From Pseudophaeomoniella oleicola (lineage: Eukaryota; Ascomycota; Eurotiomycetes; Phaeomoniellales; Phaeomoniellaceae): a stretch of DNA of 64,000 nt. A model generated the notes under the pieces. The model saw nothing but the letters and a program-made list of their open reading frames with translations, did not search any database and was not told where the DNA came from. Both the position numbers and the translations under genes were made by a program. Each line of letters begins with the position of its first letter. The stretch's first letter is position 1. Below are positions 46,730-56,957 of the stretch, piece after piece. The DNA lies in NCBI GenBank assembly GCA_003868215.1, contig QWDQ01000023.1, positions 62,001-126,000 on the forward strand, read 5' to 3'.

Positions 46730-47787
46730 ATGCTATGTGTAGTGCTGCTCTTGGGCGTATTGCCCCTGTTGACCACCGCTGCAACGGCCGAGTTTCACAG
46801 CAGTTCCAAGCGAGGACTTGTTTATGTCCCAAATTCGAGATTTCCAGAAGACGACAGCATATGGGATCGCAGAGGATCTGATTTAACATGGTACTACAAC
46901 TACAGAGGATACCCAAGCGCCGAATATGTGAATCAGACCGACCTCCAGTTCATACCCATGTTATGGGGTGCTCCGGCCAGTTTCAGCGACACAAGTTTCA
47001 TTGAAAACGTGACGAATCAAATCCTCCAAGGCGACCGCATCCGCTATGTGATGGGATTCAACGAGCCGGACAATACGGCAGCGACTGGAGGTAGTAATAT
47101 CAGCCCGTCGGACGCCGCCAGATATTGGAAGAGGCAGCTGGAGCCTCTGAGGAGATTTGGTGTCTCCCTCGGAGCCCCCGCTGTAACTGGCGGTACCTCT
47201 GGATTCACCTGGCTATCGAATTTCACGGACGCCTGCGATGGTGGCTGTACCTTTGATTTCATTCCTATCCATTGGTACGGCAGCTTTGATGGGTTGGCAA
47301 GCCATATTGCAGATGTGCGAGAAGCGTATCCGAACAAGCAACTATGGGTTACCGAGTTCGCACTGGATGATGCGAGCCTGAATGACACGCAAAACTTCTT
47401 CCAGACCGCGTGCTCTTACTTCGATCGAGACGTGTACGTATAGGTGCTTTATTGATGGGCGATAATACTGATCTACATCTCCTCAGGAACATTACTCATT
47501 ACTCATATTTTGGGTCCTTCCGGTCTTCCACCTCCAACGTTGGCATCAATGTTGCCATGTTGAACTCCTACGGCAGGTTGACTGATATCGGGAGTTGGTA
47601 CTTGGGAGGCAACGCAACAGGCATTGAACCGGATAATGTCACGATCACCCCATCCCATACTCAGTCTCCACCTTCGGCGACCTATACTGTACCGGCACTG
47701 GTAACGGTGCTATCTGGTGCAGAGGCTATGAAGATCCCAGGCTACATGGGGCTTATGGGGTTTGGCTTGTTGGCGATGATGTTATGA
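46730..47787 (+). CDS. GH128-type cell-wall glycosidase, probably GPI-anchored
   Basis: Predicted endo-beta-1,3-glucanase of family GH128 (glycosyl hydrolase catalytic core); 334 residues. A signal peptide covers residues 1-20 (MLCVVLLLGVLPLLTTAATA). The acid/base glutamate is in GFNEPDN near residue 110 and the nucleophile in WVTEFAL near residue 209, with FIPIHWYG between them. A 53-bp intron at 47434-47486 joins FDRDV to NITHYSYFG in phase. After the catalytic domain come a T/S/P-rich stretch and a hydrophobic end (GYMGLMGFGLLAMML), which suggests a GPI signal. It lies between a GH16-like gene and a GT2 gene, fitting a role in wall glucan remodelling. Confidence 0.9.
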
Positions 47788-48690
47788 GACTCTGCATGTC
47801 TATGATGAGATTTAGAAAGTAGATCATCTGGAGTTTTGGGAAGAGGGGCACCAGTCCATTCCGTCTAGTTGCTTTTACTAATTACGCAGTACTTTGTATC
47901 GGATACCCTAAAATTGAATCCTACCTAATGACACCTGCTGTGTAAATCAGCAAAATCAATTAATTACATGGCAAGAGGGTAATTGTCGGGTGAAATCTGG
48001 TCAATCGAATCCGAATTCCCCTTTCGGCTGGATAAGGACATTATAAGTTACTACTTACATATTAACGACGACAAATCATCTAGGTACACAGTACAGTACC
48101 ATAACGTCGGGAATCCTGGTGGTGGTGGTGTCGGTGTCGGTGTCGCCTTGGTGATTCCTGGAATGTGGAATTCCTCCGTAAACGTTCTCGAACGACTCAG
48201 GTCCCGACGCCGTGACCCGCCAATGACAACGACGCAATAACCCACCGACGATGGTCGAGACATCTCGCCGCTCCCTCCACAATCAGCCATCGACGTCGAA
48301 CGCTTTGTCATTTCTTTGTTTGGAATTACTTGAGGATGTCTGATCCACCGCGACTGCTCTGCATCCGTACTCCATCGCTGGTCCCTCGCGTGTGGCTTCA
48401 GTACTAAGTAGAACTACTAGAGTTCTTCAATTTGAGTACCGACCCACGATCGCCAACCAAAGCTTAAAGTTGAATGAACTGGGTGACTTGTAGCGGGCCA
48501 CTTTCTAGTCTCGTCGAGACCCCTAGGCAACTGTTGCTATGTCTAGGACGTTTGCGGCCAACCGACTCACAGTCCAGAATCAACCCCTTGCCTCTTCCGG
48601 CCAATCTCGAGAGGTGGAGGTCGATCGCTACGAAACCTCAGGATGACAATCTGGTAGAGAGAACATCGATACTCAAGTGGAGTGACGACC
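47788..48690. other. Intergenic, promoter side of the GTPase-GT2 gene
   Basis: Contains a GGTGTCGG repeat near 48,120-48,150. No supported gene. Confidence 0.5.
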
Positions 48691-51600
48691 ATGGCTGCCC
48701 CAGACGAGGCTTCGGCAGAGGAGCATCATACCCTTTGCAGCGGTACTGATGAAGCGATCTGGGACAGCCTATATGCCATTACCGGGATTTTGAAGTCCCA
48801 GTTCCCCATCTCACGGTATATGCTGAATTGGTCCAGTAGAATCCTTTGAGGTCTAGCAGAGTTTTTCTATCGTCACCATCTCCATGTCTCATTGACATTC
48901 ATTATATTGCATCCTCGTGGAAAACCGTTGGAATCTTGTGCATCCTCCGCGTGGAAAATTGCTATGAGACAGCATCGACCATTGTAGCCGCGGCGATGAA
49001 CAACAAGCCACCGGTACCGGTGGTGGCCATCAGTGATGGAGGCTATTCAGAAGAACTCAACATCCGTGATCTGTTCACCCGGATGCATGACTTGACGTTG
49101 AGGGAAACCGCGGCTTTACCAAAGGTAAGCTGGAATTCGGACATTTGGCCAGCATCATGTATGGGCTGGTTGCTGTTCTCAGAAGCTGACGCAAACGCCA
49201 TGTTTAGATTGCTATCATTGGAGATCAAGCCAGTGGGAAGACATCAGTATTCGAGGCTCTGACTGGCTTGACGTTACCGCCGTCGAAGCGTCCACTAACC
49301 AATTTTCCCATTCATGTACATTTCAAGCGGACGACGAGCGAGAAGTCGAGTGTGAGAGCACACATTCGCCCCGGATTTACCGATAGCCAATATGAGGCTG
49401 CCGTCGAGCATTTGCAAAGTTTCGAGGCTCTTCATGATGGGTCCTCCTTCACGGGAGATGACTATGTCAAGGTTCTGCACGAGGTAAGCAACGTTCTCAC
49501 GGGTAACTCCCAGACTCTCACGCCCGTATCAGGCTGCAAAGCATATGGAGATTGCTATAGCCGATTCCCCTGCCTCTGAAGAGGAGGAGGATGACGACGA
49601 TAAAGCGGAAAATGACCTCCTCTCGGACAACGTACTGGACATCGAGATATCTGGACCGGAAGTCCACAACATGAGCGTCATCGACTTTCCTGGGATTATG
49701 CGAAGTACGTGATTGCTTAATGTCGATCTTTGCACGGCAGATACTAATGCAGTTCAGATACTGCTACTTATAATGTGGCAGAAATTGAGGCCGTGAGAGA
49801 TCTAATCATGGACTATATCAAGGAACCTCGTACTATAGTTTTGTACGTCTTCTCCTCCTAATGGGGTCTATTGTGAAGAGGCATGCTAATGTTATCTAGA
49901 GCTGTGGTAGATGCTACCAATCAATTAGGAAACACAGAGGTACTGGACTTCGCCACAGCCGTTGATCCAGAGGGTACTCGGACAGTCGGTGTAGTCACCA
50001 AATGTGATGCCGTACAGCGAGGTGATGAACAAAGGGTAAGTTCATACCTCAGATTGTATGTGTGGCACCATGATTAACAATAGGTTCCCAGGTCCTGAAG
50101 ATTCTCCGCAACAAGGTAGAACATCTCGCCCACGGCTGGTTTGCAATCAAAAACCGGTCCACGCAAGAATGGCGAGATAATTACGACCTTGATCAGCGAA
50201 ACGCAAGCGAGAACGCCTTCTTCTCTCGTGAGCCGTGGAACAAAGTCAGCCTTAGACGGACTGGTATCACCTCCCTGAAGGAATTCCTTGGGGACCTCGT
50301 CAACGATATTCTCCAGGATGACATCAATTCATTGGTGCAGAAGATCCAAAATCTGACAGAGTCCAATACGGGGTCACGGTTCACGAACAGCATCGACATT
50401 AAAAGGCCTTGGGACGAGAAGCGAGGTAGTTACCGGGGAAGTTTCGATGACCTTCGGCCAGTCAATGAAATCGAACAGGAAGTCAGCCCCGACGGTTCCG
50501 ATGTCGAACTGGGGGCCATTAAGAAGCGAAAGACAGTCCTTATCAATTCATGCACGGTTGCACTGACAATGGCTCTGACGCTGACTCTGCTTGGGCTGGG
50601 GTGCCGGCAACTCTCGATGGAGGTCGCTACGGACGGGACATGGTGGCGGTTATTCTTGCTGTTCACCGCACCGCTGCAAATCTTCGTCAGTCTGGTAAGT
50701 CATCTGGGCTTGGAAGGTATTACTCTAATATCATACTCATATCTTAACAGTTCTTTTGCCAATCGCTCATCAACAGTATCTTCCAACTATTCGGACCGGT
50801 CAGTCAGTTGAAGACGAACTCGAAGTTCTACTCAGCAACACCTGTCCGCCGTCTCAATGCCAAGAATGGACCACTGCCTCATGTTACTATTCAATGTCCT
50901 GTGTATAAGGAAGGTCTAGAAGGTGTCATCCAACCGACAGTGGAGTCCCTCCAGGCGGCGATTCGCAACTACGAGTCGCACGGCGGAACTGCAAACATCT
51001 TCATGAACGATGATGGTATGCAGCTGATCTCACCCGAGGATGCGGCTATCCGCCGAGCATACTACGTTGCCAACGACATTGGCTGGGTCGCTCGGCCCAA
51101 ACACAACCCAAGCGGCGAAGGTCTGCAGAAATTCGTGCGGCGAGGCAAATTCAAGAAAGCCTCGAACATGAACTACGCGCTTGGGATCAGTCTCAAAGTC
51201 GAAGACAAGCTTCTCGAGGTCGACCGCACTGGGATCTGGACCCAGAATGAAGAGGAAGAAGCGTACCGGAATTGCCTCACCGAAGTGCTCGAAGAGGAAC
51301 AAGGACGCGCTTGGGCTGACGGCAACATTCGAATTGGCGACTATATTCTGATCATCGATTCAGACACACGAGTCCCGGTAGAATGCATGATCGACGCCGT
51401 CAGCGAACTCGAGGAATCCCCTCAAGTCGCCATCCTTCAGTTTTCCTCAGGTGTCATGAACGTGACGACGAGCTTTTTTGAGAACGGCATCACCTTCTTC
51501 ACGAACCTTATCTATACAGCTATTCGATACGCTGTTGCATGCGGCGACGTGTCACCTTTCGTCGGCCACAACGCCTTCCTCCGCTGGTCGGCTCTGCAAG

Positions 51601-52529
51601 AAACCAGTTTCCAGGACGAAGACAACGAAGAATTGACGGAGAAGGACACGAATTCGAGCACGCCGTTTGAGAAGTTCTGGTCCGAGTCGCACGTTTCGGA
51701 AGACTTTGACATCTCTCTGCGTTTGCAGACCCAAGGGTACCACATCCGACTGGGCGCATACTGCGGCGAAGATTTCAAAGAAGGTGTCTCGCTGACGGTG
51801 TACGACGAGCTCGCACGATGGGAAAAATATGCGTATGGCTGCAACGAGCTGCTCTTCCACCCGATTAAACACTGGTGGCGCCGTGGACTCTTCACGCCGC
51901 TCTTCAAGACCTTCCTCTTCAGCAACATGCCGATCGGCAGCAAATGCACGATCCTCGCGTACATCGGTACCTACTACGCCATCGGCTACTCCTGGCTCGG
52001 TTCCCTGCTCAACTACTTCTTGATCGGCTGGCTCAACGGCCATTTGGACCACTTTTACATGAACAGCTGGAAAGTCTGGGTCGCGCTCATCGTCGTCTTC
52101 TCGGGCGTGGGTAATCTCGCGCTCGCCATGGTCCGCTACCGCGGCGAGGGTCACACGCTACTCCAACAACTCTGGATCTGCTTCCGCTGGGTCCCGCTCC
52201 TGTTCGTCTTCTTGGGCGGCATCAGCATGCACGTCTCCCAAGCCCTGCTGTGCCACATGTTCAGCATCGACATGTCCTGGGGCGCGACCTCGAAAGAAGC
52301 CACGGACACGTCGTTCTTCATCGAAATGCCCATGATCGCGCGCCGCTTCAAGTTTGTCTTTATTTTCTGTATCGCCATGGTCGCGCTGATCTTTTGCGGC
52401 GTCTACGCGTTCCCGTTCCTGTGGCGCATCGATCAGATGATTGCCATTTTCCCGCTTGCGTGTATTGTTTTTTCACATTTCTTTTTGCCCGTGTTGTTGA
52501 ATCCTGCGCTTATGAAGTTTACTTGGTAA
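48691..52529 (+). CDS. Dynamin-type GTPase joined to a GT2 membrane glycosyltransferase
   Basis: Predicted 1,146-residue protein. Exons: 48691-48815, 48860-49124, 49208-49483, 49533-49704, 49758-49842, 49900-50035, 50092-50694 and 50751-52529. All seven introns (44-83 bp) join in phase. Residues 1-130 are an unrecognised domain. A dynamin-like G domain follows: P-loop GDQASGKT at 135-142, switch threonine in PLTNFPIHV, DFPG at 273-276, TKCD at 341-344. The dynamin middle and GED regions are missing. Membrane segments lie near 501-524 and 538-570. The GT2 domain has PVYKE near 605, NDDG at 640-643, IIDSDTR near 756, GHNAFLRW, SEDFDISLRLQ and WWRRG, then several C-terminal membrane segments. 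The start is in an ACCATGG context. GT2 alone would have no in-frame ATG before the first membrane segment. Confidence 0.8.
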
Positions 52530-53077
52530 ATTACTACTTAGTTGAAGTTGAGTTGGTACCAGGCTGTAAATGAAAAAAGGGGAACAGTACTTCTTCTTAA
52601 AGAGGGAGGGGAGGGGGAGGGGGAGTTGGTGTGTTTTCTTTTTTTCATTGTTGCCGTTCTCCTCTCTTTTCTTTTTTTGAGATCGAGGAATGGTAGAGAG
52701 TAGAAAGAGATTGTATATAGAAGAACTCTCTACTACAGCTATGATGTGATGAAAAGAAAATTATAGATTTTTATCATTAAAAAAAGGTCTTCCATCAAAG
52801 AATTGTTACTTACTACTATAAGCACTGTGACTTGTGTTACATACATGTAGAACTGACTGAGAAAAACAAAGCCACCCATCTTTTCGTTTACTTCGTGAGA
52901 AAAAAAGCACATGATCTCGCTCCCCATCCTCCTTTGGACTTCTCTCCATCCTTTCCAGCTTCGTCAAAGTTGAGATTGATCTTTGTTTTTCATGTAACAA
53001 TAGCTCTAAAGCTATATATCGGAGCATCTTCACAACCTCCCTCTCTCTATATCACTCTAATCTCTACTACATTCAGT
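52530..53077. other. Intergenic between convergent genes
   Basis: Shared 3' DNA of the GT2 gene and the trehalose synthase gene. It has G-rich (GGGAGGGG) and T-rich tracts near 52,600-52,680 and no open frame of note. Confidence 0.55.
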
Positions 53078-55318
53078 CTATGTCGAGAGTGTTCTTGGTA
53101 GTTTCGTCTCGCCGACGACATAGGATAAGTTGACTTCCTCTCTGGCCAGATCGTTGATCCAGGCACCGTTCGGTTCGATCTTGTGTCCTTTGGTCAGAGT
53201 GTCGGCGAGATAGAGCCATGCCAAAGCATTGCCGACGGTGCTAACTTCGTCGCTGACATGTGTGGCGGCGTATTCGCTCATCTGCTCATACAGGTCGTTG
53301 TTTGTGAAGAGGTCATACAAATGCTTTGCCACGGCTGAGGGATCTTCGGGCTCGACCACGAAGCCAGACTTTCCATGCTCAACCTGCAGTGGAATACCGC
53401 CGGCACGAGAGGCAATGATTGGTATACCTTTGTGGACAGCTTCCGACACCTTGACCTCAAAGCCTTCACGGGTGGACAGTTGCAATGCGACCTTGGCACC
53501 TGATATGAGGGCATTCAAGATCTGGTCAACTGGTCCTACTCGGAGGGTGATGACGTCGTTGGCTACGTCGGAATATTGCTTTTCCAGGGCTTGTAAGGTC
53601 TCGTCCAGGATTCGTGTGCCGTCTGGGTCATCAATGGCGCCATGTCCGGCGATGACGAGCTGAGGGGTCTGCTCACGAGGAGTATCTTTGTAGTAGTCGC
53701 GTCGGAGTTCTGCATAAGCTGCTAATACATCCGGAATACCTTTTGCTGGGTCGAATCTAGCAATCTGCACGATGTAATCGCGAGCTGGAAAGTCTAGAGT
53801 TGGGAACTTCTCCTTGATACATTCATCGTTGAAGATACGGAGGTAGTGGCGCATGTCCCAGGCATCGAGCTCCTTGTTCAGTCCGTCCAGCCAGTCAGTA
53901 GTAGCCGGCATATACGCAACGGTCTTGAAGTCGACAGCCTTTGGCACAAACTGTTTGACCGGGTGACTGACGAAAAGGTCGGCTTCTTTGACACAGTTGT
54001 GGAGCCATTGCCACACTTCGGATGTTGGCGTACCCTCAGTATCAGCAAGATCGGATCTGATTTGGATGTGACTGCGGAAAATCACGGGCCTTGATGGATC
54101 AGCTTCTTTTGCTAGATGAACCAAGTTTGGCATTTGAGGATCATCAATGACGACGAAATCAGCACCGCCTTGGTCTCTTGGGGAGAGCGGACCGCCTTTG
54201 CGCAGCCAGAAGCGATCGGCATTGTTTTGGACCCAGTCTGTAAGAGTATGCTGCTGATCCAGTGTCAAACGCTCATCGGGTCTAGCCACCCCTTGTAGAA
54301 TGTTGTGATTGGTCTTGGTGATGCGGAAAACCTCTGGCTTCGGTCTGGGTACATACCTGGTGAACTCGCATCAGCAGCTGAGTCAAACATGAGTGAATTG
54401 AGTAGGCTATTTTCGACTCACCATTTGATGCTGACGCCAAGCAGTCTGAGAAACCTGACAAGGGCGTGTCTCATCAGCGCAACACCTCCACCTTGAGGCG
54501 TACTGTTAAAGAAGGCGATTTTGATCTTCCGATTCTTCAGCGATTCGGCATATTTCAGAGTGGCAGTCCATGTCCGCTCTCCAACCGAGAGTCGGTAGTC
54601 TTCCACGGTTGCCAGCTGGGCGTGGTACCCGCAGTCTACTTCTACCTCATTTCGGAAGCCCACTGAGAGACGCGGCTGCTGGTTCGGACCAAAAAAGCTA
54701 GAATACCACGGTCAGCACTTCGACAAAACGGCGGTCCAGATAACTTACGTCAAAGCTTTGCGAGCCATTGAATCGGCTTCTTCGTCGACCTCCAAGCTTC
54801 CAAGGGGTACAGTGTCGACCTGTAGCTTGGTCTCGAAGGCGAGTGCGACGATATCTAATTCAGACCACAATCTTGCCAATATGTCCTTGCAAATTTTGAC
54901 GGTGTTTGCGGTGACACCACCCCCGACAAATTTGTAGCCATGGGATCGTTCATAATGGCGCACGGCATCGATGATATAATCAGTAACAGCTTCGCCGGTA
55001 TTTGATTCCTCCAGCTCGACGGAATAGACGGCGAAGTCGATACTATAAGTACCATCGTGAGTGCAAAAGCCCACCTCCACAGCGTCTTTATTGTCGAACT
55101 TGGTGGCGGCAAGACCAAGATATAGCTCCTACGGCAAGTCAGTTACATGGTCTATAGAACAGAGTATCACATACCTGGAGATTGGGGGCATCTAATGCCG
55201 AGTTACTACGAGCTCTCTGCAAACGTCGTAGATGTTTGGATGAAGCTTGAGCCTGGAAGTCATGGCGGGTGATGGAAGACAACCTGCGATGACCTCTGGC
55301 AGTCTTTGGCGATGACAT
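53078..55318 (-). CDS. ccg-9: Trehalose synthase, clock-controlled gene-9 type
   Basis: Retaining glycosyltransferase (GT4) of the fungal trehalose synthase/phosphorylase family, the orthologue group of Neurospora ccg-9; it links glucose units to trehalose or phosphorolyses it, in the cytosol. 692 residues. Exons: 55175-55318, 54749-55128, 54422-54697 and 53078-54356; introns of 46, 51 and 65 bp join in phase. The N-terminal region has ELYLGLAATKFDNKDAVEVG; the first Rossmann domain has KIAFFNSTPQGGGVA. The donor-binding region has ARFDPAKGIPDVL, then STREGFEVKVSEAVHKGIP, the typical GT4 E-x7-E. The first exon is arginine- and serine-rich. The start at 55318 is in a CGACCATGT context. Trehalose made here would serve stress and conidial storage, as known for the family. 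Confidence 0.9.
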
Positions 55319-56719
55319 GGTCGTCTACGAAAGTAGCGTAGGTAAAGAAACTGGGGGATATGGGGAGAGAAGAGAGGAGACGAAGTAAGGGAGATAAGTC
55401 AAGGGAAGACAAATTTATACAGCAGTAACCTGTAACATCATCCAATGGACCAAACTGATACAGGACAGCTTGTCAGGGTCTAGAATCTGATCTCAATTAC
55501 AGTGGAATTGGATCTTCCTTGGAAGAGCTGAAGACTGATGATGGGTGGTATGATCCAGATTCCCGTCACCTGTAATCTTTCCGACAGCTTCCGCGTAGAT
55601 GTGATTGGATTGAAGCCAAGGTGAAGAAAAGGAATATGGAATATATCACAGCCCTTGAAGTTGGTTCAGCAGTATGACTGGCTAATGATGTAATGGGAGT
55701 CGAATTGCCTAGGTAAGTGACTGTGATCCTCGATCCTGAACGCAATCAACCAGAGACAGGGACCTTTGTAAGGGCATGTGCGAGAAGACGGAACATTGAT
55801 CACCATCTTCTCTCCTCTTGGTCTTCACTTCTCGTGATGTGTGTGATCCGAAGAGGTCTCACAACGCATTGCAGGTCTGGTGATCTTGTTCTGACTTTGG
55901 TCCTTGGTCCTTGGGACTGAAGACTGGAATCGATAGAGGCACACCCGTCGCTAACTATAAAGGGAAGTGCTCTTCTTAACTAAACGAAATGTAAAATCAT
56001 GGGGGCAGAGTCCTAATCATGGAGAGTCCGGGGAGGTTGCAACCTGGATCGACCCTTGATCCTTGCCCCGCACCTTGCGGAAGTCACGGCCCCTAGAAAG
56101 GCGGAAAGCCGGTAAAGGTGAGAATAAGGGTAACCTCAGGGTAAGCTTTAGGTATACCTACAGATAACTAACATACCTCCTATATATATCTCTGCATATC
56201 CGTTCAGGGGTCTGAGCCTCACTTCGTACCTGGAACTAGTGATGGTTCCAGTGGCAATGCTATGTGTAGTCCTCCCATGCATGAATCCCATCAGAATAGC
56301 TCAAATCGAATGGTCTTGTCTTGCTGGACAGGAATCAGGCAGCTTTCGAGTGTAGAATTGCATGAGACATCCGCGTCAGACCACCTGAGTGCAGCAACTC
56401 AAGGACCGAACAGGTGACAAGATAAGGCTTTATGCTCACAACCAGGTTCACCGCTCCGAAGGCACAGGCGGTATCTGAGAGGCACACCACTTCTGTAAAG
56501 CCTGTTTAGAGAGGATGCTTCCTTGCGAGGATCAGATGAGCGATTTACGAAACCAGTGAAGTGAGTGATCTATTGAAAGTCATTTGCCATAAGTCCTTGA
56601 TATGTCGATGCCCAAGATCCCCAAAAGAGCGAGTCGATCTCGATGCTCATCGTTGGAGAACACATTGATACGTGCCAAAGCGTTATAGACATGAAAATCT
56701 CAAATAAAACCATAGAACC
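55319..56719. other. Intergenic, promoter side of the trehalose synthase gene
   Basis: About 1.4 kb. Clusters of AGGG/CCCT (stress-element-like) occur, for example near 55,979 and 56,130, but such short words are common by chance. No gene or repeat array seen. Confidence 0.45.
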
Positions 56720-56955
56720 CTACCAATATGTCCAACCGGTAAGCTCCAGCCCAAACATCCGAACAATGAGAGGTGCGATCACATGAGAAAGCCGCTGCGA
56801 TGCCACAAAGAATGCTCCCAGAAAGAAACCATGTAAGTCTAAATCGTATGTTCTCGCCACCGTCATCAAGGTACACCCAATAGGTATGCGCACCATGCCA
56901 GTGCATAGCGCTCCGAATATGCATAGAAGGTGGGCAATAGCAGAGTCCGTTGCAA
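56720..56955 (-). pseudogene. Possible remnant of a membrane transporter (MFS-like)
   Basis: A stop-free minus-strand stretch of about 78 codons, without a start, reads as hydrophobic segments: HLLCIFGALCTG, then VRIPIGCTLMTVARTYDL, then HGFFLGAFFVASQ and VIAPLIVRMFG, ending at a stop. It directly follows the stop codon of the F-box gene. The pattern suggests two or three membrane helices from a transporter tail, but the family call is weak. It could also be chance. Confidence 0.3.
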
Positions 56956-56957
56956 CC

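Noticed and set aside
48996-49124. Later start (ATG 48996) for the GTPase-GT2 gene
   Set aside because: The ATG at 48691 has a better context, and a 44-bp intron joins it in phase to sequence that reads well up to the later ATG. The later start remains possible.
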